Part shown: in pieces, positions 46,387 through 54,996 of the stretch
Layout of the letters: every line of letters starts with the position of its first letter
Numbering within the stretch: position 1 is the stretch's first letter
Assembly: GCA_913057905.1 (NCBI GenBank)
Contig: CAJXPB010000006.1
Span: 186,001-250,000 of the forward strand
Direction of reading: 5' to 3'
Length of the DNA stretch: 64,000 nt
Origin: an uncultured Pseudomonadota bacterium
Lineage (GTDB): Bacteria; Myxococcota_A; Bradymonadia; Bradymonadales; Bradymonadaceae
Position numbers and translations under genes: made by a program
The notes under the pieces: generated by a model
Databases searched by the model: none
Seen by the model: only the letters and a program-made list of their open reading frames with translations
What the model was told of the DNA's origin: nothing

Positions 46387-46929
46387 ATGCATCAAAAGGG
46401 CCACAGGTGGTTGGTTGGCCTCTCGGCATTGTGGCTGGGAGCCGTCATGGCCGCCTGCGGACCCATCGATTTTGAACAGACGATCGGCAAGCCGCCCTAC
46501 ATCGACCCCGATGAGACGACCCCGGGCGAAGAAGTGGTCGTCATCGAGCAACTCGGCGACGGAACGGTAACCTTGAGAGCCAACGAACTCTACGACCCGA
46601 ACGACCACGACCAACTCTACGGCCTGTGGTTCGGAGACGAGCGGGGGCTGATCGACGACGTCACGCTTCAGGCGGCCGGAGACACGGTCGTGCTGAACGG
46701 CGACGAAGCGACCGAAGAGACCTTCTATACCTTTGAAGGAACCGAACAGGCCATCGATCCCTGCGAGCAGATCCAGGCCAACAATTTCAAAGAGACGATC
46801 TGGCTGTTTATCTCCGACGCCCCATTCGCCGATCTCACGAACCCCACGCCCGCCAGTGACGCGTACCTCGTCTCGCGGGCCTGGGTGTTGCGCTACAGCA
46901 CGAGCCTCATCGACGAATGCCAGATGTGA
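46387..46929 (+). CDS. Lipoprotein, unknown
   Basis: A 180 aa lipoprotein with signal MHQKGHRWLVGLSALWL and lipobox VMAAC (Cys24). The mature part is acidic and beta-rich (EEVVVIEQLGDGTVTLRAN, FYTFEG) with two Cys in DPCEQIQ and IDECQM. No family recognised. The ATG 46387 is the only start that exposes the signal. It overlaps the following lipoprotein frame by 13 bp if that begins at 46917, or ends 2 bp before it if at 46932. Confidence 0.75.
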   Translation: MHQKGHRWLVGLSALWLGAVMAACGPIDFEQTIGKPPYIDPDETTPGEEVVVIEQLGDGTVTLRANELYDPNDHDQLYGLWFGDERGLIDDVTLQAAGDTVVLNGDEATEETFYTFEGTEQAIDPCEQIQANNFKETIWLFISDAPFADLTNPTPASDAYLVSRAWVLRYSTSLIDECQM

Positions 46930-46931
46930 AA

Positions 46932-48560
46932 ATGCGTGTACTTATCCGACACATAACTGCGGCCGTGCTCTTTGCGCCGCTCCTCTTTGTTGGGGCTTCC
47001 TGCGGGTTCGACGCCAAACCCCAGCAGCGTGCCTCGAACTGCGACACCGACCGTGACTGTCCCGAAACCCAGGTCTGTCGTGTCGGTTGGTGCAGCCTGC
47101 CCGAAGCCGCCGGAACCTTCGACTTTCGGTTCCTGACCCCCAACTCCTCGATCTACGTCCCCCAGTCGGCCGAAAATGTCCGGGTCGACACCGCCTCAAC
47201 CGTCGATTTTGGCCTCGAAGCCGGGGTCAACGCCCGGGGAACCCTGGTCTACACAAACTCCGAGAGCTCGGGACCCGCGGGGACGGTCATCTTTCGCCCC
47301 GTCGACACCGCATCCGACTTTCTGGAGCGAAGGGCGTCTATCGAAGACGGGCAATTTCAAACGTACGTACTCCCCGGAACGTACGAGCTGTCGTTTGTGC
47401 CACAGGATTCCACCAGTGGCGCCGGAAAGGTATGGCCGCCGCGCGCCATCGACGAGAACTGGTCGGGTACCCTCGAGGTGCCGAGATTCGAAGCGCTCGC
47501 ACCGGTCGACGGAACGGTGTCGTTCGTGCCGGAGGCGATGGGAACCGACCAGCGACTCGAAGGAGCGCGAGTCTTTGCCGTCTCCACGAATGAGCGGTTC
47601 ACATCGACGACCGACACGACCGATGAAAATGGCAGCTACACCCTTCGGGTGATTCCCGGCTCCGGGACCTACAACCTGCACATCCAGCCGGGCCGGTCCG
47701 ATTCGTTTCTGCCCAGAGTCGTCTTCGACCGTGCGTTCACGGCCACCGCGGAGAACGGATCGGTCTCCCCTCAGAATCTAACAAACCAGCTCGGCGAATA
47801 CTCCACCCAGAGGATCGAGTTCAGGCCCAAGTTGGTCGCAGCCGATGAGGTCGACTACGCCGTCGACTGGACCGGAACACGACTCGCCGTCGAAGGAGAC
47901 CTCGGGCTGGGGATGTTCACGCAGACCGCCACCACGAATGACCCGTACGGATCATTCGAGCCGATGACGCTTCTGCCCGGCTCCTACAAGGTCACCGTCG
48001 TTCCCCCGGCCGACTCCCCGATCGCACCGAAGATCTACGAACTCCAGGCAAACCGAACGCCGCTGGGGAAGCGCTATGAGCTCGACCCGAAACCTCGGTT
48101 TCGCGGAACGCTCGTCGACTCGGTCGGCCGCCCGGTCCCCAACGCCACACTGGAATTCAGACCGGTCAAGCAACTCGATAGCGTACTCAAGCTCCCGATC
48201 CTCACCGTCGAGACCGATGCCGAAGGGTCGTTCGACGTCCCCCTGGACCGGCGAAATTATCGAGTCGTCGCCAAACCACCGCCCGGCTCCGGCCAGCCTG
48301 CCCACATCTACAACGTCGACAGCGACACCCTCGGTCGCGACCAGTCGTACACCTGGGAGCTTCCGCCGCCGATGACGATCACGGGCACCATCTTCGGGGA
48401 GAGTTCCGACGAATCCGTCCGTTCGGTCGACCGCTCCACCGTCGAAGTGACCCGGACGATCGGAAACGATGTCGTGACGGTGGGGCGCGCACAGACGCGG
48501 TCCGACGGTTCCTTTCGGATGGTCCTTCCGGCGGTCGAACAGCCGGAATCCGGGCGTTAG
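46932..48560 (+). CDS. Lipoprotein with carboxypeptidase-regulatory-like repeats
   Basis: A 542 aa lipoprotein; MRVLIRHITAAVLFAPLLF then lipobox VGASC. A Cys-rich module follows (CDTDRDCPETQVCRVGWC), as seen in many secreted myxobacterial proteins. The rest is a chain of carboxypeptidase-regulatory-like (Ig-fold) units, for example VDGTVSFVPEAM...TTDENGSYTLRV, RFRGTLVDSVGRPVPNATLEFRP...TDAEGSFDVPL, and TITGTIFGE...SDGSFRMVLPAV. The last unit stops abruptly after SFRMVLPAVEQPESGR, without its final strand, where the convergent gene ends (4 bp overlap). ATG 46917 is an alternative start. Confidence 0.8.
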   Translation: MRVLIRHITAAVLFAPLLFVGASCGFDAKPQQRASNCDTDRDCPETQVCRVGWCSLPEAAGTFDFRFLTPNSSIYVPQSAENVRVDTASTVDFGLEAGVNARGTLVYTNSESSGPAGTVIFRPVDTASDFLERRASIEDGQFQTYVLPGTYELSFVPQDSTSGAGKVWPPRAIDENWSGTLEVPRFEALAPVDGTVSFVPEAMGTDQRLEGARVFAVSTNERFTSTTDTTDENGSYTLRVIPGSGTYNLHIQPGRSDSFLPRVVFDRAFTATAENGSVSPQNLTNQLGEYSTQRIEFRPKLVAADEVDYAVDWTGTRLAVEGDLGLGMFTQTATTNDPYGSFEPMTLLPGSYKVTVVPPADSPIAPKIYELQANRTPLGKRYELDPKPRFRGTLVDSVGRPVPNATLEFRPVKQLDSVLKLPILTVETDAEGSFDVPLDRRNYRVVAKPPPGSGQPAHIYNVDSDTLGRDQSYTWELPPPMTITGTIFGESSDESVRSVDRSTVEVTRTIGNDVVTVGRAQTRSDGSFRMVLPAVEQPESGR

Positions 48561-48952
48561 GAGCCCGATTCGGGACCGTTTCCGCCGCGCTTGCGAAGGA
48601 CCGTGCGGGTCTCCTTGAGCAGCTCGTACGCCTCGGCGTGGCTGTCCTTACAGCGGATGACCCAGTCCCGGTACCGGTTTTCCCACTGAGGTTGAAGCCG
48701 TTCGAGACCGCCGGCATCGAGCATCAGCGTCCGGCTGCGCTCCAGGCATTCGCCTTCGCGATGGGGCATCCCGGTGTATGGGTCCCACACCTGTTCGCTA
48801 CGGATCCCCTGGACGACGCCGACGAGCATGGCCAGAAACATGGCCACACCGCCGCCGATGAACACCGCATATCCGGCCCGGCGCACGAGGGTATTGTGCC
48901 GCTCGCGCTCGGGGTCTACCTCATCCGGACGTTGGGAATCATCTTTAGCCAT
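48557..48952 (-). CDS. Small single-pass membrane protein, unknown
   Basis: A 131 aa protein with a charged N-terminus (about 25 residues, Asp/Glu/Arg-rich), one helix (about 26-48, AGYAVFIGGGVAMFLAMLVGVV), and a C-terminal hydrophilic half containing two Cys (GECLERSRT, VIRCKDS). No family recognised. Its stop overlaps the preceding lipoprotein gene's stop by 4 bp on the other strand. No partner is obvious. Confidence 0.65.
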   Translation of the reverse strand: MAKDDSQRPDEVDPERERHNTLVRRAGYAVFIGGGVAMFLAMLVGVVQGIRSEQVWDPYTGMPHREGECLERSRTLMLDAGGLERLQPQWENRYRDWVIRCKDSHAEAYELLKETRTVLRKRGGNGPESGS

Positions 48953-49074
48953 CGTATCGTCGCCTCGCGGTCTGGTCGTCTGTCGCGTCTCGGACGTCGT
49001 GCCCGAGACCGGCGGGACTAGATCGGACTTTCATCGGTACTGTAGTTGCCGTCGCCCCTGCGTCAAAGAGCTCG

Positions 49075-49971
49075 ATGTCAGAAATGTCGAAGTCCGAACG
49101 CACTGACCAACAAAAACGTCTGGAGCGGACGATGGAGGGGCTACTCGAACAGCGCGACCCTCGCCGCCGACGAGATCAAGACCCCGTGGGCATCCCCTGG
49201 CGCTACGACCGGCCGGCCGACCGCGAGGTCGCCTCCCTGGTGACGGCGTGTCTCGCCTATGGTCAGGTCGAACTCCTTCGTGACGCCGCCAATCGGGCCC
49301 TCGAACCGCTGGGGCCGACGCCGGCCGCACGCCTCCAGGACCGCGGCGTTCCCGCCGATGCATACGACGGATTCACCTATCGGATGACGAAGGGGCCCGA
49401 CCTGGTCGACCTGCTCGAAGCGATCCGGAGTGCACTCACCGAGCACGGCAGTCTGGAGGCCGTCTACGCGGGTCGGGTCTCCGCCAGTGGCATCTCGGAC
49501 GACGACACCGACCCGACGGCGCTGCATCGAGAGCGCGCCAGCGCGTTCGTGCGGTGGCTTCGATCTGCGCGTCGACGCGAGGAGTTGGCCCGCGGATTCA
49601 CGTATCTGCTGCCCGACCCCGCCGACGGGAGCGCCTGTAAGCGGCTGCACCTCTTTTTTCGGTGGATGGTTCGGGGGCCCGACGGGGTCGATATGGGACT
49701 GTGGGACGCCGCCGATCCCTCGGAGCTTTTGATGCCGCTCGACACCCACACCAGTCGGCTGTGTCGATACATCGGCCTGACCGACCGCAAGTCCGTCGAC
49801 GGCAAGATGGCGCGGATCGTCACCCGCCGACTTCGAGAGCTCGATCCGCAGGACCCGGTCAAATACGACTTCGCCCTGTGTCATCTGGGGATCTCGGAGG
49901 ACTGCATTCACACCCGCTCCGAAGAGCACTGCCCGGGCTGCCCCATCGAGGCGATCTGCACCCTCGATTGA
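49075..49971 (+). CDS. TIGR02757 family protein (HhH and Fe-S type)
   Basis: A 298 aa cytoplasmic protein of the TIGR02757/DUF2400 family. It has REVASLVTACLAYGQVELLRDA near residue 50, LHLFFRWMVRGPDGVDMGLW, LLMPLDTHTSRLCRYIGLTDRKSVD and, at the end, a Cys cluster C-x8-C-x2-C-x5-C (DCIHTRSEEHCPGCPIEAIC). The HhH-like fold and Cys cluster recall DNA glycosylases of the endonuclease III/MutY group, so a nucleic acid role is plausible but unproved. The start ATG 49075 gives the normal family length; an alternate frame upstream is not needed. Confidence 0.85.
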   Translation: MSEMSKSERTDQQKRLERTMEGLLEQRDPRRRRDQDPVGIPWRYDRPADREVASLVTACLAYGQVELLRDAANRALEPLGPTPAARLQDRGVPADAYDGFTYRMTKGPDLVDLLEAIRSALTEHGSLEAVYAGRVSASGISDDDTDPTALHRERASAFVRWLRSARRREELARGFTYLLPDPADGSACKRLHLFFRWMVRGPDGVDMGLWDAADPSELLMPLDTHTSRLCRYIGLTDRKSVDGKMARIVTRRLRELDPQDPVKYDFALCHLGISEDCIHTRSEEHCPGCPIEAICTLD

Positions 49972-49977
49972 TCGAGC

Positions 49978-50919
49978 TTACGTTTCTCGACCGTATCCGA
50001 AGCGGTGCAGCGTCGACTCGTTTTCACTCCAGTCGCGCTCCACTCGGACGTGGGTCTCCAGAAAGACGTCTCGGCCGAAGAACGCTTCGAGTTGCTGGCG
50101 CGCCTCGGAGCCGACCTCTTTGATCATCTCGCCGCCCTCGCCGATGACGATCCCCTTCTGGCCCTTCTGCTCGACGTGGATGACGGCCGAGAGTTTGAGC
50201 ATATCTCCCTCTTCGGCGAACCGTTCGATCTCGACGGCCACACCGTAGGGGACCTCCTGATGGGTTCGCTTCATGATCGCCTCCCGGATGTACTCGGCGG
50301 CGATGAACCGTTCGGCCCGGTCGGTGAGCATATCCTCGGGAAACAGCGGTGGCCCCTGGGGAAGATGGTCCAGGATGACATCGACCAACCGCTCCATGTT
50401 GTCGCCCTCGGTGGCGCTGGTCGGGACGATCTCGAGGAAGGGGTCGTATTCGGAGAGCTCGGCGATCACCGGAAGGAGTGTCTCCTTCGGCGAGACCCGG
50501 TCGACCTTGTTCAGCACCAGAATCACCGGGATGTCGTCGTCTTCGTACTGCTCGATGACGAAGGCCTCGTCGTCGGGCAATTCCTTGTTCTGCTTCCAGG
50601 ATCGGGAGTCCATGAGCTGCTCGGTGTCGACCACATGGCACACCAAATCGACGCTTCGCAGCGAATCGACGGCCGTCTTGACCATCGTTCGGTTCAATCG
50701 CCGCTTGGCTCGATGAATGCCCGGGGTGTCCACGAACCCGATCTGCCCCTTTTCAGCGAATGTCCGCACGCCTAGGATGCGGTTCCGCGTCGTCTGCGGC
50801 TTATTCGTGGTAATCGAGAGTTTGACGCCGATAATGCGGTTCATGATGGTCGACTTGCCGACATTCGGCTTCCCGACCAGGGCCACGAAGCCCGACGCAA
50901 ATTCCGATTCTTCGTTCAT
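49978..50919 (-). CDS. era: GTPase Era
   Basis: Era is an essential GTPase that helps 16S rRNA processing and 30S subunit assembly. The 313 aa protein starts at ATG 50919 (GGA eight bases ahead). G motifs: LVGKPNVGKST (G1), ITTNKPQTTRNRILG (G2), FVDTPGIH (G3), LVLNKVDRV (G4), and TSATEG (G5). The C-terminal KH domain carries IHVEQKGQKGIVIGEGGEMIK, the RNA-binding GxxG being GEGG. The frame continues upstream to 51246 but that would run antisense through the next gene and gives no Era homology. Confidence 0.95.
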   Translation of the reverse strand: MNEESEFASGFVALVGKPNVGKSTIMNRIIGVKLSITTNKPQTTRNRILGVRTFAEKGQIGFVDTPGIHRAKRRLNRTMVKTAVDSLRSVDLVCHVVDTEQLMDSRSWKQNKELPDDEAFVIEQYEDDDIPVILVLNKVDRVSPKETLLPVIAELSEYDPFLEIVPTSATEGDNMERLVDVILDHLPQGPPLFPEDMLTDRAERFIAAEYIREAIMKRTHQEVPYGVAVEIERFAEEGDMLKLSAVIHVEQKGQKGIVIGEGGEMIKEVGSEARQQLEAFFGRDVFLETHVRVERDWSENESTLHRFGYGRET

Positions 50920-50934
50920 ATCGTTTCCGTACGC

Positions 50935-51321
50935 GTGAATTTCCTTCGACCCGACACCAAGAGACTCTGGCTGTCCGCCGTCATCACAACGATGACCGTC
51001 GGCATGCTGATGGGGGTTGGATGCAGAGAGCGACCCGCTCCACCCAGCGAGGTCTTTGCACAGGCCGAGGAGCATTACCAACGCGGCGAATATGATGCGG
51101 CCCTCGACGATTATCAAGTCTTCATCGAACGCCACCCCCGGAGCCCGTTGACCGACACGGCCCGCATGCGGATACGAGCCATCAACCGAGAGATCCGAAC
51201 GGTGATGGACCGGGAGCACGTTCCCAGCCCCACCTACGTCGGCCAACAGGGCTCCGACCGTCGAGCCGACCGCACGGTCGGAGATGCCGGTGTCTCGGGC
51301 GCGGGAGACACTCGACCGTGA
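50935..51321 (+). CDS. Small TPR lipoprotein
   Basis: A 128 aa lipoprotein from GTG 50935, signal ending LMGVGC. One tetratricopeptide-like repeat follows (VFAQAEEHYQRGEYDAALDDYQVFIERHP), similar to the start of BamD-like proteins, then a short basic tail. It is divergent from era with 15 bp between the start codons. Its stop overlaps the GTG of the ABC permease gene, so it is likely co-translated with the exporter. Confidence 0.75.
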   Translation: MNFLRPDTKRLWLSAVITTMTVGMLMGVGCRERPAPPSEVFAQAEEHYQRGEYDAALDDYQVFIERHPRSPLTDTARMRIRAINREIRTVMDREHVPSPTYVGQQGSDRRADRTVGDAGVSGAGDTRP

Positions 51322-52844
51322 GTGCGCTCGTCCACCAGATGAAATTGCTCCTCGGGATTCGACTGCGCGCGCTCCGAAATCGCGTCATCCGCCTGCCCGC
51401 GAAACGACGGCGGCGACTGGCGCTGTACTTCGTCGGGTTCGTCGGATTGATGCTCGGCCTCGGCCAGGCCTCGGCTCCGACCCTTTTGTCGACTCCGACG
51501 ACGGCCGCGACCGGTGGAACCCTGTCGGGTCGCCCGCTTCCGGCCGGCACCCTCGCCCTCGAAGCCGCGTTCTGGCTCTCCGTGCTGGCGTCGTCGGTGA
51601 CGACGTTTCGCGCCATGGAACTGCTGTTTCGTCGGGGGGACGTGCGGGCGGTCGAACCGTTTCCCGTGCGGCTCGGCGCGCTGTTCGTCGACCGCCTCGC
51701 CGCCACCGCCTTCGAGGCATTGGTCGCCGCGCTCGGGGTCTCCCTGTTTTTCGTACCCCTCGTCTGGCATGGCGCGCCCCGCGTCGCCCTGCTCGCCTCC
51801 GGTCTGTCGGTCGTGGGACTGCTGGGCTCCGCCTTGGTCGGGTTCGCCATTCAGATCTACGCCGGTGACATCCACGTGCGTTCGATGACATCCGACAGCC
51901 GCACCCCCGGCGACATCTACGGCGGCGGCGGCCAGGTGTTGATGTTCTCGCCGGGCGTCGCATTCGCGGTGGCGGCGATGTTGATCCTGTTGGCCCGGCT
52001 CGGATTCGGAGAGCTCCTCGCCGTCGACGGTTCGCCGCGCGCGTTCTGGGCCACGATGGCTATCCTGGGTATCTCGACCCTCGCGGGTCTGGGGGGCGCA
52101 ATGCGTCGTTTCGTGGCACGCTTCCCCGCCATGGCCGCGCGGTTCCGCGAGGTCGACCTCGTCGGGTTCCACGTCGACATCAACTACCAGACGAGCCAAT
52201 ACGACGACGCCTCCCGTCTGACCCGATGGTTGCCCGGCGCCGTGCGGCCGGTCTTTCGCGCACTTCACCTGCAATTCGGCCGCCGATTCGTGCTGCTGCG
52301 CTACGGATACGTCCTCTTCTGGCTCGTCGCCGCCGTGGGTCTCACGCAGTTTGGCCGACAGGCCTTTCCTCCCTGGACTGTCGCGTTGGTGCCCACCTTG
52401 GCCACCGCGCTGGTCATAAACCCCTGGTTTCGCGCCCTGCGCCCTCCGCTAAACCCCAGGTTTGCCGAGACTCTCCCGCTCGATGTGTCACCACGTGCCG
52501 CCGCCGCGACGGCGCTCAGCCTTCGAGAGGGACTGTTCTTGGGGGTTCCCTACGCAGCCCTCGTCGCCGCGGTCGATTACGACCTGGGGTGGATCGCGGC
52601 CCTCGAGGTTTCACTGGCCGTCATCGGTCCCCTCGCGCTGGGCGCCGTCTCGATGTTCGTCTCCCGAGACGGCCGCCTCTCCGGAGAAGTCCTGCTCGCC
52701 GCCACCGGCCTGGCGGCGGTCGCCCTCACCGTCGTCGCCGTCGAGAGCCTCGTCGTCGCCCTCGTGATTGCCGCCCTGGGCGCCGCCGCGACGGTCGTTC
52801 GCCTCGCCCGCACACGTCCCTCTTCGACGAGCTCAAACCCATGA
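51318..52844 (+). CDS. Polytopic membrane protein, probable ABC exporter permease
   Basis: A 508 aa membrane protein starting at GTG 51318 (overlap GTGA). About 12 hydrophobic stretches are seen, e.g. LALYFVGFVGLMLGLG, AFWLSVLASSVTTF, VLFWLVAAVGLTQFG and LAVIGPLALGAVSMFV. The hydrophilic N-terminus is basic. It overlaps an ABC ATPase gene by 4 bp (ATGA), so the pair is best read as an ABC-2-type exporter with unknown cargo. I recognise no specific family. Confidence 0.75.
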   Translation: MSALVHQMKLLLGIRLRALRNRVIRLPAKRRRRLALYFVGFVGLMLGLGQASAPTLLSTPTTAATGGTLSGRPLPAGTLALEAAFWLSVLASSVTTFRAMELLFRRGDVRAVEPFPVRLGALFVDRLAATAFEALVAALGVSLFFVPLVWHGAPRVALLASGLSVVGLLGSALVGFAIQIYAGDIHVRSMTSDSRTPGDIYGGGGQVLMFSPGVAFAVAAMLILLARLGFGELLAVDGSPRAFWATMAILGISTLAGLGGAMRRFVARFPAMAARFREVDLVGFHVDINYQTSQYDDASRLTRWLPGAVRPVFRALHLQFGRRFVLLRYGYVLFWLVAAVGLTQFGRQAFPPWTVALVPTLATALVINPWFRALRPPLNPRFAETLPLDVSPRAAAATALSLREGLFLGVPYAALVAAVDYDLGWIAALEVSLAVIGPLALGAVSMFVSRDGRLSGEVLLAATGLAAVALTVVAVESLVVALVIAALGAAATVVRLARTRPSSTSSNP

Positions 52845-53617
52845 CTCAGCCCGCAAGCCTCACACTCCCTCTACAGATCGACGGACTGACGAAGCGCTAT
52901 CGAAAGCTTGTCGCCGTCGATTCGCTGAATCTGTCGGTCGAATCCGGGCAGTTCGTCGGGTTGATCGGACCGAATGGAGCCGGCAAGTCGACGCTGATGG
53001 GGTGTATCACCGGCCTGCTGGCTGCCGACGAGGGAACGGTCCACGTCTCGGGAGTCAATGTGCAGGACGATCCCATCGGGGTACGTCGTCACGTCGGATT
53101 TATCCCCCAGGATCTCGAGCTGTTCGACTATCTGACCGGCGAAGAGTTTCTGCGGTTCGTGGCCGACGTGCGCGGCGTGGCGGAGGCCGATGCCTCGGGC
53201 GAGGTCGAGGACCTCTTGGCGTTGGCCGGGCTGACCGATGCTCGCCATCGGATCGTCAGCGAGTACTCTGGCGGGATGCGACGCAAGATCGCCCTGGTCT
53301 CCGCCCTGCTCGGCTCGCCGGAACTCCTGTTGCTCGACGAGGCGTTCGTCGGGCTCGATCCCGAATCGACGTGGCGGATCCGCAAGCGGCTGGCCTCTTA
53401 CTGCGAGTCCGGCGGCGCCATCATTCTGTCGTCACATGCCCTCGAGATGATTCAGGAGATCTGCGACCGGGTAGTGATCCTCCAAGACGGCACCGTACGC
53501 CGAGATCTGAAGGAATTCGATTTTCGAGGCGACTCCAAGCCCGACGGCTTTGATTCACTGACCGAACTTTATCTCGACGCCACGGGCCAGGCCGACCTGG
53601 AACGGACCGGCAGTTGA
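52841..53617 (+). CDS. ABC transporter ATP-binding protein
   Basis: A 258 aa ATPase. ATG 52841 overlaps the preceding stop (ATGA). Motifs: GLIGPNGAGKSTLMG (Walker A), FIPQDLELFDYLTGEEFL (Q-loop), VSEYSGGMRRKIALVSAL (signature), LLLLDEAFVGLDPES (Walker B) and ILSSHALEMIQ (H-loop). Sequence is of the ABC-2 exporter type (drug, lipid or antibiotic export). The upstream membrane gene is the obvious partner. Confidence 0.93.
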   Translation: MTQPASLTLPLQIDGLTKRYRKLVAVDSLNLSVESGQFVGLIGPNGAGKSTLMGCITGLLAADEGTVHVSGVNVQDDPIGVRRHVGFIPQDLELFDYLTGEEFLRFVADVRGVAEADASGEVEDLLALAGLTDARHRIVSEYSGGMRRKIALVSALLGSPELLLLDEAFVGLDPESTWRIRKRLASYCESGGAIILSSHALEMIQEICDRVVILQDGTVRRDLKEFDFRGDSKPDGFDSLTELYLDATGQADLERTGS

Positions 53618-53625
53618 TCGACGGC

Positions 53626-54996
53626 TTACTTCGCCGGGATCACGACCTCTCGCAGCTCCGCGTCTCGGCTCACGAGTACCCGCCAGTCGCCGGTGGTGCC
53701 CCGCCACACCGACATCAACGCGTCGCCTCGCTGAAGCCCAGCCGAGCCGGCCGGTGAATTCGGGTCGGTGACATCGACGAGCCACGCCGATCCGTCCTCA
53801 ACCAGCGGCTGACCCAGGATCTCCTCGATGCGTCCGACCTCCATCACCCGGCTTTCGGGGAGGGAGATAGAAAAGTGCGGCTCGTCCATCTCGACGATAA
53901 CCTCTCGAGTCTCCCCGCCGATGACCCGTCGGCTCCCTTCACCGTAGCGGGCGCCCAGCACCACCACACGGTACTCTTTGTCGGCCTGCAGCTTCGCCTG
54001 GACGGGGTCGGTCCCGCGGCTACGACTCTCGAATACCAACCGATCACCGCTCCAGACTTGGATTAGAGCATCGTCGACCGCCCCACCCCACTCGTCGGTG
54101 GCATACAGTCGCGTCGAGACGCCACCGGGCCCGGCGTCACCGGCGCCGGGATCCGCCTCGGTCTCGACCGGGCCCTGGTATCCTTCGCCGCTGGGCATCG
54201 CGAGTCCCGCCGGTTCGACCAGGCGAATCACGACCGTGGACGGCCCCCCGCCATCAAACTCGAGGGTATGCGAGCCCGATCCGACGCCGGGCTTTCGTCC
54301 CGAAATCCGAACCGAACCGCCGGGGATGGTCTGAAACGCACAGGTGCCTTCGGCATCCGTACGACGACTCAGGTGGACGAAGCCGAGAACCTGGCGCGAA
54401 AGCCGGACTGCGGCTCCCTCGACCGGCTGATCTTCGCCGTCGACGATCCGCACCTCGACATCATCCGCCGCAGACATCTCGACCGGCTCGGGCGGCGCAG
54501 CGCCATCCTCGCTCAGCGAGTCCCTTGAGATGCTCCCCCAAAAGGCCCGGGTTCCGTCCAGCGACCGGGCCAGAACCTCCCACGTCGACACCGACGCACC
54601 GCGCAGCGTGCTTGCACCCAATTCGGGAAGGGCGACGACGCCCTCGTCGTCGGTCCACAGCTCGGATGGGGGCCACATACCCGGGGCCCCGACCACCAAT
54701 CGTGCGGGCTTTCCCTCACCGGTCAGAGGATGGACGAACTGGATGCGGGGACCCTCGCCCTGATTGACAGGCCCCCAGGTCGACGGGCGAGTCGGCCCGG
54801 GTGCGGTGCGTTCGACACCGTTGGTAGGCTCGTCGGCGTCGGGGTCGGCCGAGGATCGGTCGAATTCCTCGAACTGACGCTGCGTGGCATCGTCGGCTGG
54901 AGGTGCCGTGTCCTGTTGGGGTCGCAGGCTCTCGAACAACCAGACCGACGCGACGATCAGAACTCCCGCCCCGAACGCGATTGCATATCGATTCAC
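53626..54996 (-). CDS. Secreted carboxypeptidase-regulatory-like and PDZ-like protein
   Basis: A 456 aa protein with an N-terminal hydrophobic anchor (YAIAFGAGVLIVASVWLFESL), an acidic linker, then Ig-fold units: DDVEVRIVDGEDQPVEGAAVRLSRQ followed by RTDAEGTCAFQTIPGG (carboxypeptidase-regulatory type), and VSTRLYATDEWGGAVDDALIQV. The C-terminal part resembles a PDZ domain (DPNSPAGSAGLQRGDALMSVW). PDZ plus Ig folds suggest a role in the periplasm. It overlaps the upstream TPR gene by 4 bp. Confidence 0.75.
   Translation of the reverse strand: MNRYAIAFGAGVLIVASVWLFESLRPQQDTAPPADDATQRQFEEFDRSSADPDADEPTNGVERTAPGPTRPSTWGPVNQGEGPRIQFVHPLTGEGKPARLVVGAPGMWPPSELWTDDEGVVALPELGASTLRGASVSTWEVLARSLDGTRAFWGSISRDSLSEDGAAPPEPVEMSAADDVEVRIVDGEDQPVEGAAVRLSRQVLGFVHLSRRTDAEGTCAFQTIPGGSVRISGRKPGVGSGSHTLEFDGGGPSTVVIRLVEPAGLAMPSGEGYQGPVETEADPGAGDAGPGGVSTRLYATDEWGGAVDDALIQVWSGDRLVFESRSRGTDPVQAKLQADKEYRVVVLGARYGEGSRRVIGGETREVIVEMDEPHFSISLPESRVMEVGRIEEILGQPLVEDGSAWLVDVTDPNSPAGSAGLQRGDALMSVWRGTTGDWRVLVSRDAELREVVIPAK

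Noticed and set aside
46375-46392. A sigma54-like TGGCACG-N4-ATGCA element near the sigma54 activator gene
   Set aside because: Its -12 part falls on the start codon of the 46387 lipoprotein, so transcription would begin inside that gene; one -12 base is also off consensus.
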